Assembly (NCBI RefSeq): GCF_900099775.1
Contig: NZ_FMTM01000001.1
Span: 1,426,001-1,490,000, forward strand
Source: Rhizobium mongolense subsp. loessense
GTDB taxonomy: Bacteria > Pseudomonadota > Alphaproteobacteria > Rhizobiales > Rhizobiaceae
Direction of reading: 5' to 3'
Length of the DNA: 64,000 bases
Positions 8,536 through 17,986 of this stretch are shown here, one piece after another. The translations under genes were made by a program, and so were the position numbers. Numbering within the stretch: position 1 is the first letter of the stretch; every line of letters begins with the position of its first letter. Below the pieces are notes generated by a model. That model was not told the origin of the DNA. It saw only the letters and a list, made by a program, of their open reading frames with translations, and searched no databases.

Positions 8536-10017
8536 ATGCCATTCACGACTGCACTGACCAAGCATGTGCCTTTTTCCTCGCCGTTCCTCCGCGACTCCGG
8601 ATACATCAACGGCGAATGGACGAGGGGCGAAGCAACCAAAACCTTCGACGTTTTGAACCCGGCCACAGGCGAGGTGCTCGCCTCGCTGCCGGACATGGGT
8701 GCTGTCGACACCCGCAAAGCTATCGACGCGGCCTATGCGGCGCAACCTGCATGGGCGGCACGTCCTGCAAGGGAGCGTAGCGCTATCCTGCGCAAGTGGT
8801 TCGACCTGATGGTTGCCAACGCCGATGAGCTGGCGGCGATCCTGACGGCGGAAATGGGTAAGCCCTTTCCTGAAGCGCGCGGCGAGATCCTTTATGCCGC
8901 CGCGTATATCGAATGGTATGCGGAGGAAGCCAAGCGCATCTACGGCGAAACGATTCCCGCTCCTTCCAACGACAAGCGCATGATCGTTATCAAACAGCCG
9001 GTTGGAGTCGTGGGCACCATCACGCCCTGGAACTTCCCGGCGGCGATGATCACCCGCAAGATCGCTCCGGCGCTGGCTGTCGGCTGCACGGTTGTTTCGA
9101 AACCCGCCGAGCAAACCCCGCTTTCGGCAATCGCGCTTGCGGTTCTTGCCGAACAGGCCGGCATTCCGGCTGGCGTCTTCAACGTCATTGTCGGCGAAGA
9201 CGGTCCGGCGATCGGCAAGGAACTTTGCAGCAACGACAAGGTGCGCAAGATCAGCTTTACCGGTTCGACGGAAGTTGGCCGCATTCTGATGCGCCAGTGC
9301 GCCGACCAGATCAAGAAGGTGAGCCTCGAGCTCGGCGGCAACGCACCCTTCATCGTATTTGACGATGCCGATCTCGATGCCGCCGTCGAAGGCGCGATCG
9401 CCTCCAAATACCGCAATGCCGGCCAGACTTGCGTTTGCGCCAACCGGCTCTACGTCCAGTCAGGCGTCTACGACGCATTTGCGGCGAAGCTGGCAGCAAA
9501 GGTCGAAGGCATGTCCGTCGGCGACGGCTTCGAGGCAGGCGTCACGATCGGCCCGTTGATCGACGCGCAGGGACTTGCGAAAGTCGAAGATCACGTCAGC
9601 GACGCGCTTTCCAAGGGCGCCAGGGTTCTGACCGGCGGCAAGCGCATCGAAGGCGCCGGCACCTTCTTCACGCCGACCGTATTGACCGGCGTTGCCCGCG
9701 GCATGAAGGTAGCACGTGAAGAAACTTTCGGTCCTGTTGCTCCACTCTTTCGCTTCGATACTGTTGAAGAGGTGATTCAACAGGCGAACGACACCGAATT
9801 CGGTCTTGCCGCATATTTCTTCGCCGGCGATCTGAAGAAGGTCTGGAAGGTTGCCGAAGCGCTAGAATATGGGATGGTCGGTATCAATACCGGCCTGATG
9901 TCCACGGAGACGGCACCCTTCGGCGGCGTCAAGCAATCCGGGCACGGCCGCGAAGGTTCGCGCCATGGCGTCGACGATTATCTCGAAATAAAATACCTCT
10001 GCATCGGCAATCTCTGA
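8536..10017 (+). CDS. gabD: succinate-semialdehyde dehydrogenase (NADP+)
   Basis: It oxidises succinate semialdehyde to succinate, completing the GABA shunt begun by gabT. The 493-residue aldehyde dehydrogenase keeps N166 (TPWNFPAAM), the general base E265 (LELGGNAPF), the catalytic cysteine C299 (NAGQTCVCANR) and the EETFGPVAPLF segment near 400. Length and motifs match GabD closely. The start is ATG at 8536, preceded by GGAGTAAATGAC. A hairpin terminator at 10026 follows, so gabT and gabD form a two-gene operon. Confidence 0.95.
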   Translation: MPFTTALTKHVPFSSPFLRDSGYINGEWTRGEATKTFDVLNPATGEVLASLPDMGAVDTRKAIDAAYAAQPAWAARPARERSAILRKWFDLMVANADELAAILTAEMGKPFPEARGEILYAAAYIEWYAEEAKRIYGETIPAPSNDKRMIVIKQPVGVVGTITPWNFPAAMITRKIAPALAVGCTVVSKPAEQTPLSAIALAVLAEQAGIPAGVFNVIVGEDGPAIGKELCSNDKVRKISFTGSTEVGRILMRQCADQIKKVSLELGGNAPFIVFDDADLDAAVEGAIASKYRNAGQTCVCANRLYVQSGVYDAFAAKLAAKVEGMSVGDGFEAGVTIGPLIDAQGLAKVEDHVSDALSKGARVLTGGKRIEGAGTFFTPTVLTGVARGMKVAREETFGPVAPLFRFDTVEEVIQQANDTEFGLAAYFFAGDLKKVWKVAEALEYGMVGINTGLMSTETAPFGGVKQSGHGREGSRHGVDDYLEIKYLCIGNL

Positions 10018-10025
10018 GCCGAAAG

Positions 10026-10053
10026 AAAAGGGCGCCGTCGTTGACGCCCTTTT
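10026..10053. terminator. bidirectional terminator between gabD and slyX
   Basis: The 9-bp stem AAAAGGGCG (10026-10034) pairs with CGCCCTTTT (10045-10053) with a 10-nt loop. T-rich and A-rich flanks on either side let it serve both convergent genes. Confidence 0.88.
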
Positions 10054-10061
10054 CCTGCCAG

Positions 10062-10271
10062 TCAATAGTGCGGTGGACGCGTGATCGCCGGGGCTTCGAG
10101 GGATTGCTCCTCAAGGGACAGAAAGCGTTCCGTCAGCCGGTCGAGCTTGGTGCGCATCTGCTCGACTGCCTTCCATTGCTTTGCGAGTTGATCGGAAAGC
10201 TCGTCGATCGTCTTTGCCTGATGGGCAACCATTTCCTCAAGTTTGGTAATTCGACCCGTCTCGTCGGACAT
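10062..10271 (-). CDS. slyX: SlyX family protein
   Basis: The 69-residue protein is a small predicted coiled coil (heptads through KLEEMVAHQAKTIDELSDQLAKQW) ending in the family-typical APAITRPPHY. SlyX is widespread in proteobacteria and its role is not established. The start is ATG at 10271, preceded by GGGAGAAAACC; a longer frame from 10352 has no ribosome site. Confidence 0.88.
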   Translation of the reverse strand: MSDETGRITKLEEMVAHQAKTIDELSDQLAKQWKAVEQMRTKLDRLTERFLSLEEQSLEAPAITRPPHY

Positions 10272-10363
10272 CGGTTTTCTCCCGGCAATTTCTGCCTTTC
10301 CAAACCGGAAATAAGTCTTTGCGTCAATGCTTTCGAGGCTCGTAAAAAACAATTCCGAAAGTG

Positions 10364-10378
10364 AACCGTTTAGTTACT
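10364..10378. promoter_or_regulatory. candidate TetR operator upstream of uxaC
   Basis: The 15-mer AACCGTTTAGTTACT, 62 bp before the uxaC start, is identical to the core of the palindrome at 23151-23168. It resembles the site at 22278-22291. A TetR gene lies between those two sites, so uxaC-uxuB is a plausible member of its regulon. Confidence 0.6.
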
Positions 10379-10439
10379 AATAGGGCTTGCCGTCCTTGCT
10401 CAGGTGGGATAGGCCCTGTCTAATCAGGGAGGAAATCTG

Positions 10440-11855
10440 ATGGATGTAGGAAACGGCTTTCTTCATCCGGACCGGCTCTTTCCGGCCGATCCGGCAACGC
10501 GAACCATCGCGCGCGAGCTTTACGAAGCGGTTCGCAATCTGCCGATTGTCAGCCCGCACGGGCACACCGAACCTTCGTGGTTTGCCGAGGACAAGCCTTT
10601 CGAGGATGCGGCTTCGCTGCTTGTCATTCCCGATCACTATCTTTTCCGCATGCTGCACAGTGTCGGCGTCAAACTCGACGATCTCGGCGTGCCGCGGCTC
10701 GACGGAAAGCCGGTCGCAGAGGGCCGGGCGATCTGGCGAGCCTTTTCTGCACAGTATCACCTTTTCCGCGGGACGCCTTCCAGCCTCTGGATCGATCATG
10801 CGATGTCGGCCGTGCTTGGCTGCGACGAACCGCTGACGCCGGATAATGCCGATAAGCTTTACGACCACATCAACGCAAAATTGGCGCTGCCCGAATTCCG
10901 GCCGCGCGCCCTGCACAAGCGTTTCGGTATCGAAACGATTGCGACGACGGAAGGCGCGCTCGACCCGCTGACCCATCACCAGAAGATGGCGGCGGAGGGC
11001 TGGATCGGCCGCGTGCGCACCACATACCGGCCGGACAGTGTCACCGATCCAGATGCCGTCGGTTTCCGTGCCAATCTCCTGCAATTCGGCGAAATCACCG
11101 GCACCGACATTACCCGGTGGGATGGCATGGTCGATGCGCACCGCAAGCGCCGCGCCTTTTTCCGCCAGTTCGGCGCAACGGCCACTGACCACGGCGTGCC
11201 GACGGCCTTTACCGCCGATCTCCCGCTTGCCGACAAGCAGGCGCTGCTCGACAAAGCCCTGAGAGGCCGTCTTTCTGGGGCAGATGCCGAGCTTTTCCGT
11301 GGCCTTATGATGACGGAGATGGCCGGCCTCTCGGCCGAAGACGGCATGGTGATGCAAATTCATGCCGGCTCCCGCCGTAACACCGACAGCGGCCTTTTCC
11401 AGACGCGCGGTCCGAACATGGGCGCCGATATTCCGACACGCACGGACTGGGTCGGCGGCTTGAATGCACTGCTGTCGAAATACGGCCATGCGCCCGGTCT
11501 CAGAGTTGTGCTCTTCACGCTCGACGAGACGACCTATGCCCGTGAACTGGCACCGATGGCCGGGCACTGGGAGTGCCTGATGATCGGCCCGCCCTGGTGG
11601 TTCCATGACAGCCCGAACGGCATTCGCCGCTATCTCGACCAGGTCGTTGAAACCGCCGGCTTTGCCAATCTCGCCGGCTTCAACGACGACACGCGGGCTT
11701 TGCTTTCAATCCCCGCCCGCCACGACGTCTGGCGCCGCGAGGTCTGCCGCTTCCTGGCGCAGCTCGCAGCCGAGCACCGGATTTCAAAGAAGGATGCCGA
11801 AATCGTCGCGCGCGAACTTTCCTATGACAATGCGAAGAAGGCATACAAGCTGTGA
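10440..11855 (+). CDS. uxaC: glucuronate (uronate) isomerase
   Basis: UxaC converts D-glucuronate to D-fructuronate and D-galacturonate to D-tagaturonate. The 471-residue length matches the family. Diagnostic stretches include SPHGHTEP (38-45, with metal-type H40 and H42), HAGSRRNTDSGLF and GPPWWFHDSP in the second half, and a C-terminal FNDDTRALLSIPARHDVWRR. The start is ATG at 10440 after GGGAGGAAATCTG. It overlaps uxuB by 4 bp, so the two are translationally coupled. Mannonate dehydratase (uxuA), the next step, is not in the window. Confidence 0.95.
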   Translation: MDVGNGFLHPDRLFPADPATRTIARELYEAVRNLPIVSPHGHTEPSWFAEDKPFEDAASLLVIPDHYLFRMLHSVGVKLDDLGVPRLDGKPVAEGRAIWRAFSAQYHLFRGTPSSLWIDHAMSAVLGCDEPLTPDNADKLYDHINAKLALPEFRPRALHKRFGIETIATTEGALDPLTHHQKMAAEGWIGRVRTTYRPDSVTDPDAVGFRANLLQFGEITGTDITRWDGMVDAHRKRRAFFRQFGATATDHGVPTAFTADLPLADKQALLDKALRGRLSGADAELFRGLMMTEMAGLSAEDGMVMQIHAGSRRNTDSGLFQTRGPNMGADIPTRTDWVGGLNALLSKYGHAPGLRVVLFTLDETTYARELAPMAGHWECLMIGPPWWFHDSPNGIRRYLDQVVETAGFANLAGFNDDTRALLSIPARHDVWRREVCRFLAQLAAEHRISKKDAEIVARELSYDNAKKAYKL

Positions 11856-13306
11856 CGGAGCGACTGCAAAACCTGACGGGCCTCGCGCCGACGGCAAAAC
11901 TTCCGGCCTATGATCGAAGCAAGCTGAAAAGCGGCATCCTGCATCTCGGTCCGGGTGCCTTTTTCCGCGCGCATTTTGCACCCTTTACCGATGCGGCACT
12001 TGCGGCCGCCGGCGGCGACTGGGGCATTGAAGTCGCAAGCCTGCGCACCGCCGATGTCGCGGATCACCTGAACGAGCAGAACGGCCTCTATACGATGCTG
12101 ATCCGCGATACGTCGGGAACGACGGCGCAGGTGATCGGCCCGATCCTGAAGGCGCATGTCGCAACGCGTGACCCGACAGGGCTGCTTGCCCGCCTGGAAG
12201 ATCCGGCAATCCGCATCGTCAGCCTGACGGTGACCGAGAAGGCCTATGGTCTGGATACCCTTACCGGCGGCCTCGATCTCAACCATCCCGACATCGCCGC
12301 CGATCTTATCCATCCGCATACGCCGCGCGGCGTTGTCGGCTATCTTGTCGAAGGGCTGGCCCGTCGGCGTAAAAAGGGTACTGCGCCCTTCACGCCGCTA
12401 AGTTGCGACAACCTGCCGAGCAACGGCGCAGTCCTCAAGCGCCTGGTTCTCGAATTCGCGAGCCGCATCGATCCTTCGTTGCACGACTGGATCGAACAGA
12501 CCGTACCCTTTCCCTCCACGATGGTGGATCGCATCACCCCGGCCAGTACCGACGTTACCTATGCCGATGCCGAGCGCCTGACGGGACGACAGGATCTTGC
12601 GGCGATTGAGACCGAGCCCTTCACGCAATGGGTGATCGAAGACCATTTCGCCAATGGCCGCCCGGCCTGGGAGAAAGCTGGCGTCCTGATGGTCGAGGAG
12701 GTCTCGGCCTACGAGAAGATGAAGCTTCGCATGCTGAACGGGGCGCATTCCCTGCTCGCCTATCTCGGATATATAGGTGGCTATGAATACATTCGCGATG
12801 TCATGGAAGATGCCGGGTTGGCAGCGCTTGCGCGGCGGCACATGAGCGCGGCAGCTGCGACCCTCGATCCCGTTCCCGGGATCAATCTCGAGCACTATGC
12901 GGAAGAACTCATAGCGCGCTTTGCAAATAAGGCGATCGCGCACCGCACCTATCAGATCGCTATGGACGGGACGCAGAAACTGCCGCAACGTCTCCTGGAG
13001 CCGGCAACCGAAGCGCTTGCTTATGGCAGCAAGGCGGAGACTTATGCAATCGCAGTCGCCGCCTGGATGCGCTATGCGCTGGGCGTCGACCGGAACGGCA
13101 AAAGTTACGAATTGCGTGATCCGAGAGCTGGTGAAATCGCAGATCTCCTTAAAGATGTCCCGCGAAACGGCGCTGCGGTAGCGGCGACGATTTTCGGCCT
13201 GCCTGGGCTCTTCCCGGCGGCACTGGCGAAAAACGCTGCTTGGACCGAGGACGTGGCGAACAAGCTGGAGATTTTGATCCAGGATAACAGGCTGCCGTTG
13301 ATTTGA
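11852..13306 (+). CDS. uxuB: D-mannonate oxidoreductase (fructuronate reductase), mannitol dehydrogenase family
   Basis: It reduces D-fructuronate to D-mannonate with NADH, directly after UxaC in hexuronate breakdown. The 484-residue polyol-type dehydrogenase has the nucleotide-binding N-terminus ILHLGPGAFFRAH (about 29-41), the substrate region STMVDRITP near 221, and the family motif KMKLRMLNGAHSLLAYLGY near 290-308. The start is GTG at 11852, overlapping the uxaC stop (GTGA). A related tagaturonate or mannitol substrate cannot be excluded, but the partnership with uxaC supports this call. Confidence 0.88.
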   Translation: MTERLQNLTGLAPTAKLPAYDRSKLKSGILHLGPGAFFRAHFAPFTDAALAAAGGDWGIEVASLRTADVADHLNEQNGLYTMLIRDTSGTTAQVIGPILKAHVATRDPTGLLARLEDPAIRIVSLTVTEKAYGLDTLTGGLDLNHPDIAADLIHPHTPRGVVGYLVEGLARRRKKGTAPFTPLSCDNLPSNGAVLKRLVLEFASRIDPSLHDWIEQTVPFPSTMVDRITPASTDVTYADAERLTGRQDLAAIETEPFTQWVIEDHFANGRPAWEKAGVLMVEEVSAYEKMKLRMLNGAHSLLAYLGYIGGYEYIRDVMEDAGLAALARRHMSAAAATLDPVPGINLEHYAEELIARFANKAIAHRTYQIAMDGTQKLPQRLLEPATEALAYGSKAETYAIAVAAWMRYALGVDRNGKSYELRDPRAGEIADLLKDVPRNGAAVAATIFGLPGLFPAALAKNAAWTEDVANKLEILIQDNRLPLI

Positions 13307-13489
13307 GTGGGGGGCGCCGCGTTACTCCGCCGCCACTGCGCGCCCAGGTCATTAGGCGCTGAAGGCTCGTTAAGCGGGTGATTCACGGCGCAGACGCGAC
13401 GTCTCTGGGCGCCTGTCACAAGGACTGGAATGAGGAGAGAGCTGAGCGCTTGCCAAAATCTGGCAGTATAGCCGCATTGCAAACGCCTA

Positions 13490-15940
13490 TTAAGCCTTGA
13501 TGCGCTTCATCTCCGGATCATAGAGCGGCTTCAGCGACACCGTGCAGGGAATACGCTCCCTTGCAACGTCCAGTTCATAGGTTCCCGACAACATGAAATC
13601 CTCGGTCACGCCGTCGGGATCGCGGATGTAGCCGTAGCCGATCGGTTTGCCGATCGTGTAGCCGAAGCCGCCGCTGGAAAGCCAGCCGACACGTTTGCCA
13701 TTCCGATAAATGGTTTCGCGGCCGAGAAGGACGGTCTCCGGATCATCCGGTACGACGCAAGCGAGCCTCTTTTTCACGCCGCCTGAAAGTTGGCGCTCGA
13801 TCGCCTTGCGACCACGGAAGTCGATGTTCTTTTTCGTTTTGACTGCCCAGGCGAGCCCCGCCTCGATCGGTGTATGATCTGGGCCGATATCCGAACCCCA
13901 AGCACGATAGCCCTTTTCCAGACGGCAGCTTTCGATGGCACGGTAGCCGGCATTGACGAGACCAAAACCGCTGCCGGCAGCCATCAAGGCATCATAGACC
14001 GTCGTTGCATATTCGACAGGGACATGGAGTTCATAGCCCAATTCGCCGACATAGGTGATCCGCAACGCCCTGACGGGGCAGCCGACGATGCCGATAGTCT
14101 TTACCCGGCCGAATGGAAAGGCGGCGTTGGACACATCACTGGTGGTGACTTTCTCAAGGACAGCGCGGGAATTCGGCCCCATCAGCGAAAGAACCGAATA
14201 GGCCGATGTCACATCGACAAGTTCGGCCCGCATGTCTGCCGGTATATTGCGGGCGATCCAATCGAAATCGTGAGTGGCAAAGCCGGTGCCGGTAACGATG
14301 TAGAATTCGTTCTCGGCAATGCGGGCGGCGGTGACGTCGCATTCGATGCCGCCCTTGTCGTTCAGCATCTGCGTGTAGGTGAGCGATCCGGCGGGCTTGG
14401 CGACATCATTCGAGGCGATCCACGAAAGAGCGGCCTCTGCATCCCTCCCCTTCAGAACAAACTTTGCAAAAGATGTTTGATCGAAGATGACAGCCGCTTC
14501 GCGCACGGCCTTGTGCTCGCGGCCGACGGCATCGAACCAGTTCTGGCGGCCGTAAGTATAGACATCCTTCGGCTCCTCGTCGGCAAAGAGATCGGCGAAC
14601 CAGTTCGGCCGCTCCCAACCGAGCTTTTCGCCGAAGCAGGCGCCCTGAGCCTTGAGGCGATCGTAAAGCGGCGACTTGCGGCAAGGGCGACCGCTCGAAT
14701 GCTCCTCAAAAGGCCAAGCCATCGTATAATGCTTGCCATAGGCCTCCAGCGTGCGAGTACGCACCCAGTCGGTATCGAAGTGGGGGCGGCCGAAGCGGCG
14801 AATGTCGACCGGCCAGAGATCGTAAGGCGGCTCACCTTTGGCGACCCACTCGGCGAGCGCCATGCCGGCACCGCCGCCGGAGGCGATGCCGAAAGCGTTG
14901 AACCCGGCGCCGACGAAGAAATTCGTGAGCTCCGGCGCTTCGCCGAGAATGAAATTGCCATCCGGCGTGAAACTCTCAGGTCCGTTCAGGAGCTGTTTGA
15001 CCCCCGCTTTCTGCAAGCCCGGAACCCTCTCCAGCGCCTGCTCCATGATCTGCTCGAAGTGATCGAAATTGCCGTCGAGCAGCGTGTAATGGAAACCTTC
15101 CGGAATGCCGTTCACCGCCCAAGGGATTGGATTCGGCTCATAGCCGCCCATGACGAGCCCCCCAACTTCTTCCTTGTAGTAGGTGAGGCGATCCGGATCG
15201 CGCAGCGTCGGCAGGTTCGAAGGCACGCCGAAGGATTCGGTGATGATGTACTGATGCTCGACGGAGACGAGCGGCACGTTGACGCCGAAACGAGCAGCGA
15301 AAGCCCGGGTCCACTGGCCGGCGCAAACGATGACTCGCTCGCATTCGATGCGGCCCTTTTCGGTGATGACGGCGCGGATCTTTCCTTTGTCGATTACGAG
15401 GTCGAGAACTTCCGTATCCTCGAAGATCGAGACGCCGGACATCCGGGCGCCTTTCGCCAGCGCCTGCGTAATGTCGGAAGGATTGGCCTGGCCGTCGGTC
15501 GGCAGATAGGCTGCGCCCACAAGGTCGTCGATCGTCATCAGCGGCCAGAGTTCGAAGGCTTCCTGCGCAGTGAGCAATCGCATGTCGAGACCGAAAGATT
15601 GCGCTGTCGTTGCCTGGCGCTTCACTTCCGTCCAGCGCTCTTCATTGCAGGCAAGCCGCAATCCACCGTTCATCTTCCAGCCGGTGCCGAGACCGGTTTC
15701 GGCTTCAAGTTTTTTGTAAAGATCGACGGAATAGCCGAGCAGCTGGGTGATGTTGGCACTGGTGCGCAGCTGGCCGACGAGGCCTGCGGCATGAAATGTG
15801 GTGCCGGAGGTGAGCTTCTTGCGCTCGAGCAGCACCGTATCCGACCAGCCGAGCTTGCCCAGATGATAGGCCGTCGAGCAACCGATGATGCCGCCGCCGA
15901 TGACCACGGCTTTCGCCGTCTTCGGTAATTCCTTCGCCAT
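13490..15940 (-). CDS. FAD-dependent oxidoreductase with GcvT domain (dimethylglycine/sarcosine dehydrogenase type)
   Basis: The 816-residue protein has an N-terminal DAO fold with the FAD motif GGGIIG (15-20) and SGTTFHAAG, whose histidine (H50) is the covalent FAD site in related enzymes. The C-terminal half is a folate-binding GcvT-type domain (DQTSFAKF near 500, MLNDKGGIECDVT near 540, YVGELGYELHVP near 640, RAIESCRLEKGYRAWG near 690). Family members oxidatively demethylate N-methylated amines and pass the one-carbon unit to folate. The start is ATG at 15940, one base after the upstream kinase-like gene. It is the last gene of the seven-gene ABC operon. Substrate unknown. Confidence 0.85.
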   Translation of the reverse strand: MAKELPKTAKAVVIGGGIIGCSTAYHLGKLGWSDTVLLERKKLTSGTTFHAAGLVGQLRTSANITQLLGYSVDLYKKLEAETGLGTGWKMNGGLRLACNEERWTEVKRQATTAQSFGLDMRLLTAQEAFELWPLMTIDDLVGAAYLPTDGQANPSDITQALAKGARMSGVSIFEDTEVLDLVIDKGKIRAVITEKGRIECERVIVCAGQWTRAFAARFGVNVPLVSVEHQYIITESFGVPSNLPTLRDPDRLTYYKEEVGGLVMGGYEPNPIPWAVNGIPEGFHYTLLDGNFDHFEQIMEQALERVPGLQKAGVKQLLNGPESFTPDGNFILGEAPELTNFFVGAGFNAFGIASGGGAGMALAEWVAKGEPPYDLWPVDIRRFGRPHFDTDWVRTRTLEAYGKHYTMAWPFEEHSSGRPCRKSPLYDRLKAQGACFGEKLGWERPNWFADLFADEEPKDVYTYGRQNWFDAVGREHKAVREAAVIFDQTSFAKFVLKGRDAEAALSWIASNDVAKPAGSLTYTQMLNDKGGIECDVTAARIAENEFYIVTGTGFATHDFDWIARNIPADMRAELVDVTSAYSVLSLMGPNSRAVLEKVTTSDVSNAAFPFGRVKTIGIVGCPVRALRITYVGELGYELHVPVEYATTVYDALMAAGSGFGLVNAGYRAIESCRLEKGYRAWGSDIGPDHTPIEAGLAWAVKTKKNIDFRGRKAIERQLSGGVKKRLACVVPDDPETVLLGRETIYRNGKRVGWLSSGGFGYTIGKPIGYGYIRDPDGVTEDFMLSGTYELDVARERIPCTVSLKPLYDPEMKRIKA

Positions 15941-15941
15941 A

Positions 15942-16817
15942 TCACTGGTCCTGTTCAAATGCCTTATAGGCGCGCTCGAAGCGCGCGAGGTTTTCGGCTG
16001 TGTAGGCTGCATAATTGAAATCGATGGTCGAATGGATCTCGGAGACCATGCTCCAAAGCGTTTCGCGGAGCAGAGAAGAACATTTCATGGCGCTATAGCG
16101 CTGCCAAAGATCCCGCGTCAGCGGCTGGCCGAAATAGGTTTCCAGCATTTGCCGCTCGGCACCTTGCGAAAACTCGTTGTTCGAGGCGAGACCGCCGAGA
16201 TCAAAGAGAGGCGTGTTGAAACCCGCGTAGTCCCAATCGATCAGCCAGAGACGCTTGCCGTCATCAAGGAAGTTCGCAGCGAGAAGGTCGTTATGGCCGA
16301 AGGCTATATCGAAAGGGCCGCCGGCCTGTTCGAGGATTTCGGCCTTTTCAAGCAGCGCGGGAAGCATCGGCGCATAGCCGCTTTCCGCGACAACCAGAGT
16401 GGCCGCATAGTCGCGGATGACATGGAAGACCCAGAAGATCATCGCCTGGCCCCGGAAATGAAGGGGGATGTCATGATGGCAGGCGCGAACCAGTGGCACG
16501 ATACGTGCAAGCATTTGCGCATCCTGGATGTCTTCCGCCGTCAGAGCCCGCGCCTCGATGAAATCGAGGACGAGCACGCCGGGCTCATGATGGATGACCG
16601 CAGGCGAAAGTCCGGCAGCGTGGGCTGCCTGGCTGGCCGCAAGCTCGTTCCGGCGGCTGATATGATGAACCGGGATATCGACGCCGAGGCGCACGACGCG
16701 GCGCGATATGCGATCGGTTACGAGATAGTTCCGGTTGGTAATGCCGCCGGCAATCGGTGTGATTTCGATCGGGCCTTGCCAGATGCCGAGTGCATGAATC
16801 CTATCTTCAGGCGTCAC
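15942..16817 (-). CDS. choline-kinase/aminoglycoside-phosphotransferase family protein
   Basis: The 291-residue protein has the kinase catalytic loop FGHNDLLAANFL (an HxD-type motif with downstream Asn) and the metal-binding LIDWDYAG, plus an N-terminal nucleotide loop (PIAGGITNRNYLV). The family phosphorylates small hydroxyl compounds such as choline or sugars. GTG at 16817 is chosen because GAGGGGG lies just before it; a TTG at 16874 would add 19 residues without a good ribosome site. It sits between the ATPase and the FAD/GcvT enzyme in one operon, which suggests phosphorylation of the imported compound or of a demethylation product. That is inference. Confidence 0.8.
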   Translation of the reverse strand: MTPEDRIHALGIWQGPIEITPIAGGITNRNYLVTDRISRRVVRLGVDIPVHHISRRNELAASQAAHAAGLSPAVIHHEPGVLVLDFIEARALTAEDIQDAQMLARIVPLVRACHHDIPLHFRGQAMIFWVFHVIRDYAATLVVAESGYAPMLPALLEKAEILEQAGGPFDIAFGHNDLLAANFLDDGKRLWLIDWDYAGFNTPLFDLGGLASNNEFSQGAERQMLETYFGQPLTRDLWQRYSAMKCSSLLRETLWSMVSEIHSTIDFNYAAYTAENLARFERAYKAFEQDQ

Positions 16818-16886
16818 GCTTTCCCCCTCGCAACCCACCTGCAAAGGATGGGCCAGAGCAGGCTTGGCTGTCAAGCAGAGCAGGCT

Positions 16887-17963
16887 TTATATCGTGGCGC
16901 CCGAAGCATCGAAAACATGACAGCGGGCCGGGTCGAAGGACGCTGTAACATTCGTGCCGCGCTCAACCTTCTGCTGACCGTCCAGAGCCACCGTCAGGTG
17001 CTGGCCGTCCGGCGTCTTCGTATAGAGCATGGTGGCGCCGCCAAGGTTTTCGACCAGGTCGATGTCGACGGTCGCAAGTGCAATGCCACCATCGGCCACG
17101 GACAAGTGTTCCGGACGGATGCCGAAGGTAACCTCCTGACCGGCCGAACCTTTCAAGCGTCGAGGCAGGCGGATTGAACTGCCGCAGACATTGATCGTCG
17201 TCTCGCCGTCATTAACCCGCTCGATCTTCGCCTTCAGGAAGTTCATCTTCGGGCTGCCGATGAAGCCTGCGACGAAGCGATTTGCCGGATTGTTGTAAAG
17301 GTCGAGCGGAGCGCCGACCTGCTCGATGCGGCCCGAATTCAGCACCACGATCTTGTCTGCCATGGTCATGGCTTCGACCTGATCGTGGGTGACATAGATC
17401 ATCGTGTTGCCGAGATTACGGTGCAGGCGGGAAATTTCGACGCGCATCTGAACACGCAGTTCCGCATCAAGGTTCGACAACGGCTCGTCGAAGAGAAAGA
17501 TGCGTGGCTCGCGCACGATGGCGCGGCCGATCGCGACGCGCTGGCGCTGACCGCCGGACAAGGCCTTCGGCTTGCGCTCCAGAAGCTTCTCTATCTGCAG
17601 GATTTCAGCGGCGCGGCGCACCTTCGGCTCGATCTGGGCCTTCTTGTATCCGGCCGTCTCAAGACCAAAGGCGAGGTTCTTGTAGACCGACATATGCGGA
17701 TAGAGCGCATAGGACTGGAAGACCATGGCGATGCCGCGCTTGGCGGGCGCCACTTCGTTCATGCGCTCGTTGTCGAGCAGCAGTCCGCCGCCTGAAATCT
17801 CCTCAAGGCCGGCGATCATGCGCAACAGCGTGGACTTGCCGCAGCCGGACGGGCCGACGAAGACCACGAACTCGCCGGGATCGATCGTGAGGTCGATGCC
17901 ATGGATGACATCCAGCGACCCGTAGCGCTTCTCGACCTTCTGAAGAACGACACTTGTTGCCAT
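16887..17963 (-). CDS. sugar ABC transporter ATP-binding protein (UgpC/MalK type)
   Basis: The 358-residue ATPase energises uptake through the permeases at 19079-20921. Walker A is GPSGCGKST (37-45), the Q-loop is VFQSYALYPH (81-90), the signature is LSGGQRQRV (135-143), Walker B is FLFDEP (156-161) and the H-loop is YVTHDQVEAMTMAD. A C-terminal MalK-type regulatory domain begins near 240 (FGIRPEHL near 280). The start is ATG at 17963. It is the fifth gene of the operon. Confidence 0.93.
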   Translation of the reverse strand: MATSVVLQKVEKRYGSLDVIHGIDLTIDPGEFVVFVGPSGCGKSTLLRMIAGLEEISGGGLLLDNERMNEVAPAKRGIAMVFQSYALYPHMSVYKNLAFGLETAGYKKAQIEPKVRRAAEILQIEKLLERKPKALSGGQRQRVAIGRAIVREPRIFLFDEPLSNLDAELRVQMRVEISRLHRNLGNTMIYVTHDQVEAMTMADKIVVLNSGRIEQVGAPLDLYNNPANRFVAGFIGSPKMNFLKAKIERVNDGETTINVCGSSIRLPRRLKGSAGQEVTFGIRPEHLSVADGGIALATVDIDLVENLGGATMLYTKTPDGQHLTVALDGQQKVERGTNVTASFDPARCHVFDASGATI

Positions 17964-17986
17964 CTTCTAAACCCTCTCCTGGTCCG

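Noticed and set aside
13790..15928. 712-residue reading frame antisense to the FAD/GcvT gene
   Set aside because: The sense strand carries clear FAD and GcvT motifs. The antisense product has no recognisable domain and is typical of high-GC mirror frames.
15885..17177. 430-residue plus-strand frame across the kinase-like and ATPase genes
   Set aside because: It spans two well-supported minus-strand genes and has no motif of its own.
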